Source: Brotaphodocola catenula (GTDB lineage Bacteria > Bacillota > Clostridia > Lachnospirales > Lachnospiraceae). Taken from it: a DNA stretch of 64,000 bases. Of the stretch, positions 28,165 to 36,770 are shown in pieces; within the stretch, counting starts at the first letter, position 1; each line of letters begins with the position of its first letter. A model generated the notes under the pieces. It searched no databases and was not told the DNA's origin. It was given only the letters and a program-made list of their open reading frames with translations. The position numbers and the translations under genes were made by a program. Location: assembly GCA_020686985.1 (NCBI GenBank), contig JAJEPU010000009.1:1-64000 (forward strand), written 5' to 3'.

Positions 28165-28668
28165 TCAAGCCTTTTTTAGACTTTTCCTGTAAAAATAAAG
28201 TACGATCGCCTCGAGATACCGTTTCAGCACGATCTGAATCTCCTCTTTCGGGTTGATCGGTTTGACAAGAATCCCGTAAATCCCACTGCGATTTGCCCCG
28301 TAGACATCCGTAAAGAGCTGATCGCCGACAAAGATCGTGTTCTTCTCATCGGTTCCCATCTTCTCCATCGCCTTCCGATAGTTCTTTACCGACGGCTTTC
28401 CCGCCTTGTAAATATACGAGGAATCCACCTGATCGGCAAACGATCTGACTCTCGGCTCCTTGTTGTTTGAGAGCAGGCAGGTCTTCATTCCCATCGCATG
28501 CAGACGCGAAAACAATGCAACCGCCCTCTCATCTGCGGGGGCGCCATGAGGAACAAGGGTATTATCAATGTCAAAGACAGCACCTCGAATTCCCTTCTCG
28601 TACCACGATTCCCAGTCAATCTCGTAGGTGCTGTCGACCCACTCTTTTGGATAAAAACGTTCCAGCAT
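28165..28668 (-). CDS. yqeG: YqeG-family HAD phosphatase
   Basis: A 167-aa HAD-superfamily IIIA phosphatase. HAD motif I is FDIDNTLVPHG, with both Asp. Motif II is LLSNNKE, the motif III Lys lies in KAGKPSVKNYRKAM, and motif IV is FVGDQLFTDVYGANR. The length and sequence match Bacillus YqeG, whose gene is linked to the ribosome-biogenesis GTPase yqeH; that partner is not in this window. GGGGAAG precedes the start. The physiological substrate is unknown. Confidence 0.92.
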   Translation of the reverse strand: MLERFYPKEWVDSTYEIDWESWYEKGIRGAVFDIDNTLVPHGAPADERAVALFSRLHAMGMKTCLLSNNKEPRVRSFADQVDSSYIYKAGKPSVKNYRKAMEKMGTDEKNTIFVGDQLFTDVYGANRSGIYGILVKPINPKEEIQIVLKRYLEAIVLYFYRKSLKKA

Positions 28669-28801
28669 GCTCTTCCCCTATTCTGTGTTCCTGTTCACGC
28701 AATACTCCTGTATTACTCTTATATGACTGCTTTTCTACTTATCTTCTTTTCCAGTTATTTGCTTTTCTTGTACTATTCGTTTTTCTTGTACTGCTATGTT
28801 G

Positions 28802-29272
28802 CTACTTATCCTGTACTTCCTGCTTCTTTAACAGTTTTCCCAGCTCTTCCATGAACGTATTCACATCTTTGAATTCCCGGTAAACGGACGCAAATCTCAC
28901 ATAGGCAACCTCATCGAGTTTCTGGAGTCTTGCCATCACAAGCTCCCCGATCACGGAGGTCTCCACTTCCTTCTCTTCCATGTTGAAAATCTGATTCTCA
29001 ATCTCATCAATCGCCGCATTGATCTGCTGGGTCGATACCGGACGCTTGTGACAGGAATTGACAATCCCTGACTCAATTTTGGAGCGGTCATACTCCTCGC
29101 GCGAGCGGTCTTTCTTGATCACCATAAGTGGCATGGTTTCTAATTTCTCATAAGTCGTAAAGCGCTTTCCGCAGGTCTCGCACTGACGGCGACGGCGAAT
29201 CGAACTATTGTCATCCGCAGGTCTTGAATCGATGACCTTTGTATCGGCAGCACCACAAAATGGACATTTCAC
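28802..29272 (-). CDS. nrdR: Transcriptional repressor NrdR
   Basis: Zinc-ribbon and ATP-cone repressor of ribonucleotide reductase genes. It starts at GTG 29272, which gives the canonical (V/M)KCPFCG N-terminus and follows GGGGAG by seven bases; the open frame runs further upstream, but the added residues do not belong to the family. The zinc ribbon has CPFCG and CETCGKRFTTYE, followed by an ATP-cone (VIKKDRSREEYDRSKIESGI). At 156 aa it has normal length. The upstream region carries two perfect hairpins and a copy of the repeat shared with the hprK upstream region. No nrd genes are in the window. Confidence 0.96.
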   Translation of the reverse strand: MKCPFCGAADTKVIDSRPADDNSSIRRRRQCETCGKRFTTYEKLETMPLMVIKKDRSREEYDRSKIESGIVNSCHKRPVSTQQINAAIDEIENQIFNMEEKEVETSVIGELVMARLQKLDEVAYVRFASVYREFKDVNTFMEELGKLLKKQEVQDK

Positions 29273-29346
29273 TGATTGTCTCCCCTCTCTTTCGTCTCTC
29301 GGATTTTCACCAGTGTTACTGTTCACGCGTTGCGCAAACAGCAACG

Positions 29347-29384
29347 GATTTTGCCGATGCTTCGCATTCCAAATCGGCAAAATC
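29347..29384. repeat. Perfect 12-bp inverted repeat upstream of nrdR
   Basis: GATTTTGCCGAT (29347-29358) and ATCGGCAAAATC (29373-29384) form a perfect stem with a 14-base loop. It lies between the repeat at 29396 and the nrdR start, so it would be in the nrdR leader if transcription starts near 29400. It does not resemble a known NrdR box that I can identify with confidence. Confidence 0.7.
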
Positions 29385-29395
29385 TGCTACCATCC

Positions 29396-29448
29396 CTGTA
29401 TCATACGGCATTTTCAATTCAGAAAATGCCTACCCGTGTGCAGTAACT
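29396..29448. repeat. Intergenic hairpin repeat, copy A (nrdR upstream)
   Basis: CTGTATCATACGG leads into the perfect 9-bp stem GGCATTTTC/GAAAATGCC with a 6-base loop, then TACCCGTGTGCAGTAAC. The first 13 bases are identical to copy B at 61167 and the stem is nearly so. On the minus strand the copy reads stem, then TATGATACAG, so the palindrome sits directly upstream of a possible -10 (TATGAT). Confidence 0.75.
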
Positions 29449-29598
29449 ATCTTATTTTCTCTTATCTTTCTTTTCAACAAGATTTCTTCTTGTTTTCTTT
29501 CTTCTTTACAAGTTTTTTCTCTTTTTTGAATACTTTTTGAATAGCTTCATTTTACATGACCATGCATAGATATGCAAGCAATTTTTCCTTTATTTCCG

Positions 29599-29871
29599 TC
29601 ATTTTTTGCCGTCTTTGCACGGTTTTTCTGCATCTTTCGGCTTTTTCATTTCCACGAGAATCAAATCATCCCCGATCTGCTTGACATCGCCAAATGGAAT
29701 CACATATTCTTTCTCATGTCCGAAGATTCCGCAGATGCATCCTGCCTCCGGAACGATCAGATGTTTGATACACCCGGTCTTCGGATCGAAATCGAGATCC
29801 CCGACAAATCCGAGCCTTTTGCACTCGCAGATATTGACGACTTCCTTTCGTTTTAGATCAGAAAAACGCAT
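29599..29871 (-). CDS. YlmC/YmxH-family PRC-barrel sporulation protein
   Basis: A 90-aa PRC-barrel protein: MRFSDLKRKEVVNICECKRL at the start, then GDLDFDPKTGCIKHLIVPE and EYVIPFGDVKQIGDDLILVE. This is the YlmC/YmxH family, conserved in endospore-forming Firmicutes and expressed during sporulation in Bacillus; the molecular function is unknown. Start at 29871 is chosen for the GGTGGG seven bases upstream and the family N-terminus, although the frame is open to 29937. The C-terminus is Lys-rich. Its presence supports a spore-forming ancestry. Confidence 0.9.
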   Translation of the reverse strand: MRFSDLKRKEVVNICECKRLGFVGDLDFDPKTGCIKHLIVPEAGCICGIFGHEKEYVIPFGDVKQIGDDLILVEMKKPKDAEKPCKDGKK

Positions 29872-29995
29872 AAAACCCACCCCATTTCTGGTGTATTCTA
29901 TGCGCAATCCCGATTTTCGGTGATTCCCAAACAGCAAGAATCATAGATCTTTCGTCGCCTACTCTTTATCCCGCTTTATCTCTCAGCGTCTTTCA

Positions 29996-30937
29996 TTATC
30001 TCTCAGCGTTGATGCCGAACTCCTCCGGCTGGAAACGCGGGCAGACATTCTCGGAAGAGGTGATAACAGATGCAGAGAGTCTTGTTCCGATCTCCACCGC
30101 CTCAGCGAGCGTCTTTCCGTAGGTCAGTGCACTTGCCGCACCTGCACAGAATGCATCACCTGCACCTGTCGTATCTTTTACGGTCACCTTCTGTACCGGG
30201 CAATATCCGCAATGTCCCTGATCATCTGCGTAGACAGAACCCTGTGCGCCCATCGTCACGATCATAGACGGAATCTTTGCGACTTTCAGGCGCTCCGTGA
30301 GAATGTCACAAAGCTCCTGCGGTGTCTTCTCACTGTAGTCATCTGCAAAAAAGATTCCTGCCTCAAGCTGATTGCAGATAAAGCAGTCAAAGCTCTTGAG
30401 GAAGTCCCGACGCTCAACCGCAATGCTCATGTTGCTGACCACACCGTAGAGCTTCTTGTCGTACTTCTCGCAAAGCTGAACCACCTTCTTGACGATCTCC
30501 TTGTCGATATCAACTTCCAGAATCACAGAATCACAGTTCTCGATGATCTCATCTCCGTGCTCCTCGAGAATCGACAGAATCGGCATCAGGTCCGGGCGCT
30601 GGGAAATCGATCCGGCCAAATCTCCGCTGTTGTCAAAGACTGCCAGCCAGGTTCCCATTCCATTCGGAATCGTCTTCATGTACTCCGTATTTACCTTGTG
30701 ATTCTTTAATTTGCGAATAACTGCCTCACCGAGCGCAGAATCATCGACAATGCCAAGGAACGTCGGTCTCAGCTCCATATTTGCGATATCTTCCACGACA
30801 TTTCGGCTTACTCCGCCGTGAATGTACTCGACACGACCGGCATTTCTACCGTCCGGAATGTAGATATCCTCCGGAAATCCCTTGATATCTACAAATACTG
30901 CTCCGAGAACTACGATTCCATTTTTACTTCCTGCCAT
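29996..30937 (-). CDS. PfkB-family sugar/nucleoside kinase
   Basis: A 313-aa ribokinase-fold kinase. N-terminal substrate-side motif GGVSRNVVEDIANM; C-terminal PfkB signature DTTGAGDAFCAGAA with catalytic Asp and the anion hole. The N-terminus (VVLGAVFVDIKGFPEDI) and the GSISQRPDL region recall pseudouridine or other nucleoside kinases more than fructokinases, but I cannot assign the substrate. Start at 30937 has CAGGTAAG upstream; the open frame reaches 30970 without a ribosome site. It stands alone on the minus strand, with no glycosidase or transporter neighbour to fix its pathway. Confidence 0.88.
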   Translation of the reverse strand: MAGSKNGIVVLGAVFVDIKGFPEDIYIPDGRNAGRVEYIHGGVSRNVVEDIANMELRPTFLGIVDDSALGEAVIRKLKNHKVNTEYMKTIPNGMGTWLAVFDNSGDLAGSISQRPDLMPILSILEEHGDEIIENCDSVILEVDIDKEIVKKVVQLCEKYDKKLYGVVSNMSIAVERRDFLKSFDCFICNQLEAGIFFADDYSEKTPQELCDILTERLKVAKIPSMIVTMGAQGSVYADDQGHCGYCPVQKVTVKDTTGAGDAFCAGAASALTYGKTLAEAVEIGTRLSASVITSSENVCPRFQPEEFGINAER

Positions 30938-31164
30938 TTTTAAACTTACCTGTTTCCCTTTCTTCTGCATTTCGCGTATATTTTTATTTTTGATTTTTTA
31001 CCTATATTTTTCCGCATTTTTACGCTAATTTTCGCATAACACAGTGATGATAGCAGATTTTCTTGCTTTTGACCAGAGGATTTCCGCAAATCTTTCGGAT
31101 ATCTTAAATCTTTTCCGGTCACAGTTTGATATAATAACACTAACGAAAAGGAGTGTACGATTTT

Positions 31165-32199
31165 ATGCGCAGATTTTTAACGCTTATCATAACGATTCTG
31201 ACCTTCGGAATCCTTCTGACCGGATGCCAGATCTTCTCCTCTGAGGTTTCCTCGACCACATCGGGACAAGCTCATGCAGGGCATTTTTCAAATTCACAAC
31301 ACAGACGAGATTCTGCCGACAGACAGCGCCAGAATCAGAATCAAAATACCAATCAATCATCTCAGGATCAACCACAGAACTCGCTTCAAGATCCATCACA
31401 AAATCTGTCTGACGACCGGACTTCAGGCACTGAGACAACGTTCTCCGATGATTCAGGTACTTCCTCCCAGATGGTCTATTTTGAGGAAACCTGCCTGAGT
31501 GCGACAGGGCGTAAGGCTCATTTAAATGGCAAGCATGCGACGCTCTCGATCACTCACATTGTCGGAAACAGTGAGCGCCCCTCCAAAAACGGTGAGGCGA
31601 ATTTTTCGTGTCTCGGTGCGCCCTGCATTCTTCTCCATGACGGAGCTGTCGCAGTCCGCTTAAACGGACAGTACATGCTCTTTCTCGCGGATGACACGAT
31701 CGAGTACGAGGGCATTTACAAAAAGAAAAAGGATGTCTCGAAAGACACCCTCAAATGGCTGCATTTCTATGACTCCCTCTCCGAAGCCGAGAGAAACGCG
31801 CTCAATATGATTCCGTCTGAGCTTGCAGACGAACTTCCGCCCGAACGCTTTGCGATGGAGACTGCTGCACCCGCCTCATTCTCCGAGGATGCCCCCTCCT
31901 ACATCGAGGCATTGACGGAAAAAGAGCTAAACGAGACTGAGGATCTCGCCCAGTCGTATTTCAACGAATCCTCCTCCGACGTGGAAGGCGTCGATCAGAT
32001 CTACCCGCTCGACGGCGACTTTGCACTCTACCACAACGCCGGGATCGAGGCGGAATACGGGCCCGGCAACCTGATCATCTATAAGATCCTGACCGTTCAG
32101 GACAGACGCACGGGAAATTCGTTTCACACGGTCAGCATTGCGCGCTCAAGCAAATCCGGCGCGTGGAAGATCATCAATGCCGGACAGCAGGGCAGTTGA
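31165..32199 (+). CDS. Uncharacterised lipoprotein
   Basis: A 344-aa exported protein with signal MRRFLTLIITILTFGILLTG and Cys in LLTGC, so lipid-anchored. A Gln/Asn/Ser-rich linker (residues about 30-105) follows. Then comes a folded region (YFEETCLSATGRKAHLNGKH) and a C-terminal half ending in a beta-rich segment (RRTGNSFHTVSIARSSKSGA). I recognise no domain. AAGGAG lies 11 bases before the ATG, and TATAAT (31130-31135) is a likely -10. It is one of the few plus-strand genes, converging on the KdpE-like regulator gene. Confidence 0.75.
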   Translation: MRRFLTLIITILTFGILLTGCQIFSSEVSSTTSGQAHAGHFSNSQHRRDSADRQRQNQNQNTNQSSQDQPQNSLQDPSQNLSDDRTSGTETTFSDDSGTSSQMVYFEETCLSATGRKAHLNGKHATLSITHIVGNSERPSKNGEANFSCLGAPCILLHDGAVAVRLNGQYMLFLADDTIEYEGIYKKKKDVSKDTLKWLHFYDSLSEAERNALNMIPSELADELPPERFAMETAAPASFSEDAPSYIEALTEKELNETEDLAQSYFNESSSDVEGVDQIYPLDGDFALYHNAGIEAEYGPGNLIIYKILTVQDRRTGNSFHTVSIARSSKSGAWKIINAGQQGS

Positions 32200-32238
32200 T
32201 TTTTCGGAATTCATCTGCCCTCCGTTCATTCATCTGAA

Positions 32239-32931
32239 TTATTCCCGCATACGGTATCCCACGCCGATCTCCGTGTTGATGTAATGCGGTTCCGCCGGGT
32301 TCTTCTCGAGTTTTCTGCGAATGTTTGCCATATTTACGCGCAAAATCTGGTTATCGGTGTCGGCGTAAGGACCCCAGATTTCCTTTAAAATCAGATCGTA
32401 GGTCAGAACCTTTCCCGCATTCTGCGCGAGCAGGGAGACGAGCTTGTACTCAATCTGAGTCAGATGCACCTCATTTCCATCGAGAGTCACGAGACGCTTA
32501 TCAAAATCAATCCGAAGTCCGTCACTCTCATAGACAACTGCACGAGGTTTGTCGGCAGACTGGACGCTGTGACGCAGGGCAGTCCGGATTCTTGCGAGAA
32601 GCTCCTCCGATCCAAACGGTTTCGTGATGTAATCATCTGCTCCCGCATCAAGCGCTATCACCTTCTCTCTCTCCAAGGTACGAGCAGAAATCACGATCAC
32701 CGGAATCGAGGCAAACTCTCTGACTTTGCGAAGAACCTCCATTCCGTCGATATCCGGCAGTCCCAGATCGAGAAGAATCAGATCCGGATGATGAGAGGTG
32801 CACAGCGAGCGACCTGACATTCCATTCTGTGCGCAGAGTGCCTTGTATCCATTTGAAGTCACAATCGTTTCTATGTAATTTCCAATCGTCTTTTCGTCTT
32901 CAATAATCAAAATCGTTGGCTTATTGTTCAT
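32239..32931 (-). CDS. KdpE-like response regulator
   Basis: A 230-aa OmpR-family regulator. The receiver domain has acidic IIEDEKTIG, phosphoacceptor Asp in DLILLDLGLPDIDG, Thr/Ser in VIVISART and Lys in YITKPF. The C-terminal winged helix has LTQIEYKLVSLLAQNAGKVL and LRVNMANIRRKLE, which are closest to KdpE. GGGGAGG lies seven bases before the ATG at 32931, which is inside the end of the histidine kinase gene (overlap 11 bases), so the pair is translationally coupled. No kdpFABC pump is in the window; the target genes may lie elsewhere. Confidence 0.9.
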   Translation of the reverse strand: MNNKPTILIIEDEKTIGNYIETIVTSNGYKALCAQNGMSGRSLCTSHHPDLILLDLGLPDIDGMEVLRKVREFASIPVIVISARTLEREKVIALDAGADDYITKPFGSEELLARIRTALRHSVQSADKPRAVVYESDGLRIDFDKRLVTLDGNEVHLTQIEYKLVSLLAQNAGKVLTYDLILKEIWGPYADTDNQILRVNMANIRRKLEKNPAEPHYINTEIGVGYRMRE

Positions 32932-34093
32932 TTTTTTCCTCCCCAAGCGGTAATGTAAAAATAAATTCAGCTCCCCGGTCATGGTTTACTGCACAGATTG
33001 TACCGTGATGCGCAGTGATGATCGTCTTACAGATCGTCAGTCCGATTCCCATTCCCTTGTGCGAATCTCCACTGCCGTTTTTATCGATTCCAACGCCGTC
33101 AAAAATCGTATCCAACCGTGCCGGATCAATGCCCTTTCCGAAATCCCGGATATGGAAAACGGCATTTTCCGCTTCTTTTGTCACCCGGAATTCGATCTCA
33201 TCCTCAACGCCGGAATGGTAAACTGCATTCTCGAGCAGATTGATGATCACCTGCTCAATCAGCATCGCATCCATCGGAACCATCAGAAATTCATCCGGAA
33301 CGCTGACGCGCACCTTCGCCTTCGGCAGACGGCGACGAAAACGCATCATTGCCTCAGAGACTACTTCCTCAAGTGGTTCCGGGTTTGTGTTGACCTTGGT
33401 ATCTCCAACCTGAATTCGCGTGACCGTGAGCAGATTTTCGACCATATTCAAAAGCCAGTTTGCATCCTCCCGGATGTTTACGACCATCTCCCGCTTCTCA
33501 CGCTCCGACATGTGATCCCCACCCTCAAGATAGGCATTTGCCATTCCGATCATTCCGGTCAGCGGAGTCCGAAGATCATGGGAAACCGCACGCAGAAGGT
33601 TTGCACGCATGGTCTCCTTCTCTGCCTCAAGAAGCATCTTGTCACGCTCTTTTAAAATCTTATTTTTCTCTTTCAGCTGGGTCGTTGTCACACTCGTGAT
33701 CGAGGAAATGATCATCATTCCGCCAAATGTCACGAGATAGCCGTCAATCGAAAAGTTCAGACTCATATACGGATAAGTGAATGCAAAATTCACACAGAAC
33801 ACACCTAGCAGAGAAGCGACAATTCCGGCCACATATCCGGTCGTACAGCGCGCCGTGAACATCACGGCAAGCACATAGATGATCGACACACTCGCATCAT
33901 TCTGTCCAAGATGAAGATACGCAAGCGCACCGAGCGTCGCAATCGACATGAAGGAAAACACGACTCCCATGTTTTTCGCATACTGCCAGTAGCGTCTCTT
34001 TTTCTCACTGATTTTTGTCTCTAATCCCATATTTTGCGTTTTTGTCTTATTATTTTTATCCCAGTCAGCGATAGAAAACTCCCCCTCTCCCAT
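32921..34093 (-). CDS. KdpD-like sensor histidine kinase (DUF4118), lacking the KdpD/Usp N-terminus
   Basis: A 390-aa membrane kinase. Residues about 40-135 form the four-helix DUF4118 membrane module typical of KdpD (YVLAVMFTARCTTGYVAGIV). Then follow a short coiled coil, a HisKA with phosphoacceptor His in AVSHDLRTPLTG, and a HATPase with N-box NLLENAVYHS and G-boxes DFGKGID and GMGIGLTICK. Full KdpD proteins carry 350-400 more N-terminal residues for K+/c-di-AMP sensing; these are absent here, and no frame upstream supplies them. The kinase is probably functional, but its stimulus may differ from potassium. The start codon has no clear ribosome site, so the N-terminus is uncertain (MGLETK at residue 22 is an alternative). 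Confidence 0.88.
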   Translation of the reverse strand: MGEGEFSIADWDKNNKTKTQNMGLETKISEKKRRYWQYAKNMGVVFSFMSIATLGALAYLHLGQNDASVSIIYVLAVMFTARCTTGYVAGIVASLLGVFCVNFAFTYPYMSLNFSIDGYLVTFGGMMIISSITSVTTTQLKEKNKILKERDKMLLEAEKETMRANLLRAVSHDLRTPLTGMIGMANAYLEGGDHMSEREKREMVVNIREDANWLLNMVENLLTVTRIQVGDTKVNTNPEPLEEVVSEAMMRFRRRLPKAKVRVSVPDEFLMVPMDAMLIEQVIINLLENAVYHSGVEDEIEFRVTKEAENAVFHIRDFGKGIDPARLDTIFDGVGIDKNGSGDSHKGMGIGLTICKTIITAHHGTICAVNHDRGAEFIFTLPLGEEKNEQ

Positions 34094-34158
34094 ACAATCT
34101 AATATCTAGCAAATAATTTTTCATTGTATTCAAATCAGGCTTCACAGCGAAAAAGTCA

Positions 34159-34251
34159 CTGCAAACCCGTGTGAGACGTTGGTGCTTAGAGCGCGTACTT
34201 TGCGCTCTTATGCACCGCTACGTCGAACCCGGAGCGAGAGCGCGTTTGCAG
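34159..34251. repeat. Nested-hairpin intergenic element
   Basis: Four nested perfect stems with a common centre: CTGCAAAC/GTTTGCAG (34159-34166 with 34244-34251), GACGT/ACGTC (34175 with 34220), GGTGC/GCACC (34181 with 34212) and GAGCGC/GCGCTC (34189 with 34202). On the minus strand it is followed by TGACTTTTTC. It is much more GC-rich than the flanks. It could be a REP-type element, an RNA or a complex terminator; I cannot place it in a known family. Confidence 0.65.
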
Positions 34252-34310
34252 GACTTATTGCGCTGTTGAAGCCGTACCCGCTCACCACTCTATTTCCTAC
34301 AAAAACAAAA

Positions 34311-34340
34311 TCGGGGCAGGATTCCTCCTGCCCCTTGAAT
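34311..34340 (-). terminator. tpiA terminator
   Basis: GGGGCAGG/CCTGCCCC forms an 8-bp stem with a 6-base loop, followed on the minus strand by GATTTTGTTTTTG. It lies about 35 bases beyond the tpiA stop. Confidence 0.85.
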
Positions 34341-34371
34341 TTTACTACACTGAAAAACAAGTGTAAATAAA

Positions 34372-35124
34372 TTATTTGTTATAATTTACGATTGCGCCGA
34401 AGTCTGGCTTCAGAGATGCGCCACCTACAAGACCACCATCAATGTCTGCCTGTGCGAACAGCTCCGGTGCGCTCTTTGCAGATACAGAACCGCCGTACTG
34501 GATGCGGATTGCCTCTGCGGTTGCCTCATCGTAGATCTCTCCGATGCATGCACGGATTGCGGAGCAAACTTCCTGAGCCTGCTCGGTCGTTGCAACCTTA
34601 CCGGTTCCGATTGCCCAGATCGGCTCGTAAGCGATGACAGCAGTCTTAGCCTGATCTGCGGTTACGTTCAGGAAAGCAATCTTGATCTGCTGGCGAATCC
34701 AGTCGATCGTGATGCCCTGCTCTCTCTGAGTTAAGGTCTCGCCACAGCAGATGATCGGAGTCAGACCATGCTCAAATGCCTTGAGAACCTTCTTATTTAC
34801 AGTCTCATCAGTCTCAGCAAAGTACTCTCTTCTCTCAGAATGTCCGATGATGACATACTTAACACCTGCGTCAGTCAGCATGTTCGGGGAAATCTCGCCG
34901 GTGTATGCACCCTTCTCCTCGAAGTACATATTCTCAGCGCCGATCTGAATGTTGCTTCCTTTTGCAGCCTCGATTGCCGGAATGATGTCGATTGCCGGAA
35001 CGCAGAATACAACATCTACGTCATCATTCTTTACTAACGGCTTTAAGGTATCGATCAGAGTAACTGCCTCGCTCGGAGTCATGTTCATTTTCCAGTTACC
35101 TGCAACAATTTTCTTTCTTCCCAT
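34372..35124 (-). CDS. tpiA: Triosephosphate isomerase
   Basis: Interconverts dihydroxyacetone phosphate and glyceraldehyde-3-phosphate. A 250-aa TIM barrel with AGNWKMNMT (Asn, Lys of the active site), [11 protein letters not shown] (catalytic His), [11 protein letters not shown] (catalytic Glu and loop 6) and the phosphate site GGSV plus [15 protein letters not shown] stands in front of the ATG and a strong terminator follows. It is last in the gap-pgk-tpiA block, in the order of the pathway's lower half. Confidence 0.98.
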   Translation of the reverse strand: MGRKKIVAGNWKMNMTPSEAVTLIDTLKPLVKNDDVDVVFCVPAIDIIPAIEAAKGSNIQIGAENMYFEEKGAYTGEISPNMLTDAGVKYVIIGHSERREYFAETDETVNKKVLKAFEHGLTPIICCGETLTQREQGITIDWIRQQIKIAFLNVTADQAKTAVIAYEPIWAIGTGKVATTEQAQEVCSAIRACIGEIYDEATAEAIRIQYGGSVSAKSAPELFAQADIDGGLVGGASLKPDFGAIVNYNK

Positions 35125-35308
35125 GATTTTCTTCTCCTTTTGTTCCTCTAGGTTCCTTTTGGGTTCCCTTGTGTTTCCCCACTATGCAATTCAGAGTCTC
35201 CCCGCCTTCAGGGAGTGAACGAGAAAAATACATCCAAACATATTTTTCCCGCTCAACACCCCAAATCCAGATGAGACTCCAAAAGCATCTTTTATTTATT
35301 CGTTTTTA

Positions 35309-36535
35309 TTATTCCTTATCGTCAGCTGCTGCTACGCCCGGAAGAGTCTTACCCTCTAAGAACTCCAGGGATGCACCGCCACCGGTAGAGATGTGGCTCA
35401 TCTTATCTGCGAATCCAAGCTGGTTAACAGCTGCTGCGGAATCACCACCACCGATAATGGTAGTTGCGTCGGTCTCTGCCAGAGCCTCTGCTACTGCGAT
35501 TGTACCCTTTGCCAGAGTCGGGTTCTCGAATACGCCCATCGGTCCGTTCCATACAACGGTCTTTGCAGTCTTAACAGCCTCTGCATACATCTCTGCGGTC
35601 TTCGGTCCGATATCCAGGCCCATCTTGTCCTCAGCGATGCCATCAGCAGATACAACCTCAACCTCGATCGGTCCATCGATCGGGTCCGGGAATGCACCAG
35701 CGGTAACAGCGTCAACCGGAAGCAGGAGTTTCTTGCCGAGCTTCTCAGCCTTCTCCATCATCTCCTTGCAGTAGTCAAGCTTGGTGTCGTCTACCAGAGA
35801 CTTACCAACATTCTTGCCCTCAGCCTTTAAGAAGGTGAATGCCATACCACCACCGATGATCAGGGTGTCGCACTTCTCAAGCAGGTTGGAGATTACGTTC
35901 AGCTTATCAGCAACCTTAGCACCGCCCAGGATTGCAACGAACGGACGAACCGGCTTCTCAACTGCATTGCCCAGGAAGTCGATCTCTTTCTGCATCAGGT
36001 AACCAACTGCATTGGTACCACCCTTCTCGGTGATGTACTTGGTAACGCCTGCAACAGAAGCATGTGCGCGGTGGGAAGAACCGAATGCATCACATACATA
36101 ATCGTCAGCCAGATCAGCCAGCTCCTTGCTGAACTCCTCGCCATTCTTAGTCTCCTCAGCGCCACGGAAACGGGTATTCTGAAGCAGAACAACATCGCCC
36201 TCGTTCATCTTTGCAACTGCCTCGGTAGCTGCCTCGCCGGTTACATGGTAATCGGAAACAAAAACAACTTCCTTGCCCAGCTTCTCAGACAGACGCTTTG
36301 CAACCGGTGCTAAGGACTCACCCTCGTTCGGGCCGTTCTTAACTTTTCCGAGATGGGAGCACAGGATAACCTTTGCGCCCTCGCCGATCAGCTTGTTGAT
36401 CGTCGGCAGAGCTGCCACGATACGGGTCTCATCGGTGATCTCACCATTCTTTAACGGTACGTTGAAATCGCAACGAACCAGGACTCTCTTGCCTTTTACA
36501 TTCTTTAAATCGTCAACACTCTTCTTATTTAACAT
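35309..36535 (-). CDS. pgk: Phosphoglycerate kinase
   Basis: Glycolytic ATP-forming kinase, 408 aa. N-domain: [19 protein letters not shown] and the basic patch around LCSHLGKVK; hinge region; C-domain nucleotide loop [21 protein letters not shown], and near the end [11 protein letters not shown]. The start at 36535 (MLNKKSV) is chosen for AAGGAG 11 bases upstream; the frame extends seven codons further. A terminator separates it from gap, so it probably has its own promoter or depends on readthrough. Confidence 0.97.
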   Translation of the reverse strand: MLNKKSVDDLKNVKGKRVLVRCDFNVPLKNGEITDETRIVAALPTINKLIGEGAKVILCSHLGKVKNGPNEGESLAPVAKRLSEKLGKEVVFVSDYHVTGEAATEAVAKMNEGDVVLLQNTRFRGAEETKNGEEFSKELADLADDYVCDAFGSSHRAHASVAGVTKYITEKGGTNAVGYLMQKEIDFLGNAVEKPVRPFVAILGGAKVADKLNVISNLLEKCDTLIIGGGMAFTFLKAEGKNVGKSLVDDTKLDYCKEMMEKAEKLGKKLLLPVDAVTAGAFPDPIDGPIEVEVVSADGIAEDKMGLDIGPKTAEMYAEAVKTAKTVVWNGPMGVFENPTLAKGTIAVAEALAETDATTIIGGGDSAAAVNQLGFADKMSHISTGGGASLEFLEGKTLPGVAAADDKE

Positions 36536-36640
36536 AGCAGATGTCGCTCCTTCCATTTCAAAAAATGAACTATTTCTGTCTCATCCGTCTCACAGAATCA
36601 GCGCTTTCCTATCACAGGATTCGCCTCTCTCCCATGAAGC

Positions 36641-36675
36641 AAAAAGAGGTCCGGCCCTCTCTGAGACCGGACCCC
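36641..36675 (-). terminator. Terminator between gap and pgk
   Basis: GGTCCGG pairs with CCGGACC around an 11-base centre, followed on the minus strand by TCTTTTTGC. It begins about 95 bases beyond the gap stop, implying that gap can be transcribed alone at a high level. Confidence 0.8.
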
Positions 36676-36770
36676 TTGATGAGTCTTCTTTGATTTCTCC
36701 TGTTCTCAGGCAAATTTCAGACATTTCTCATGTTCATGCCTGTCCGTCTGCCGAGTCTGCATCGGTGAAA

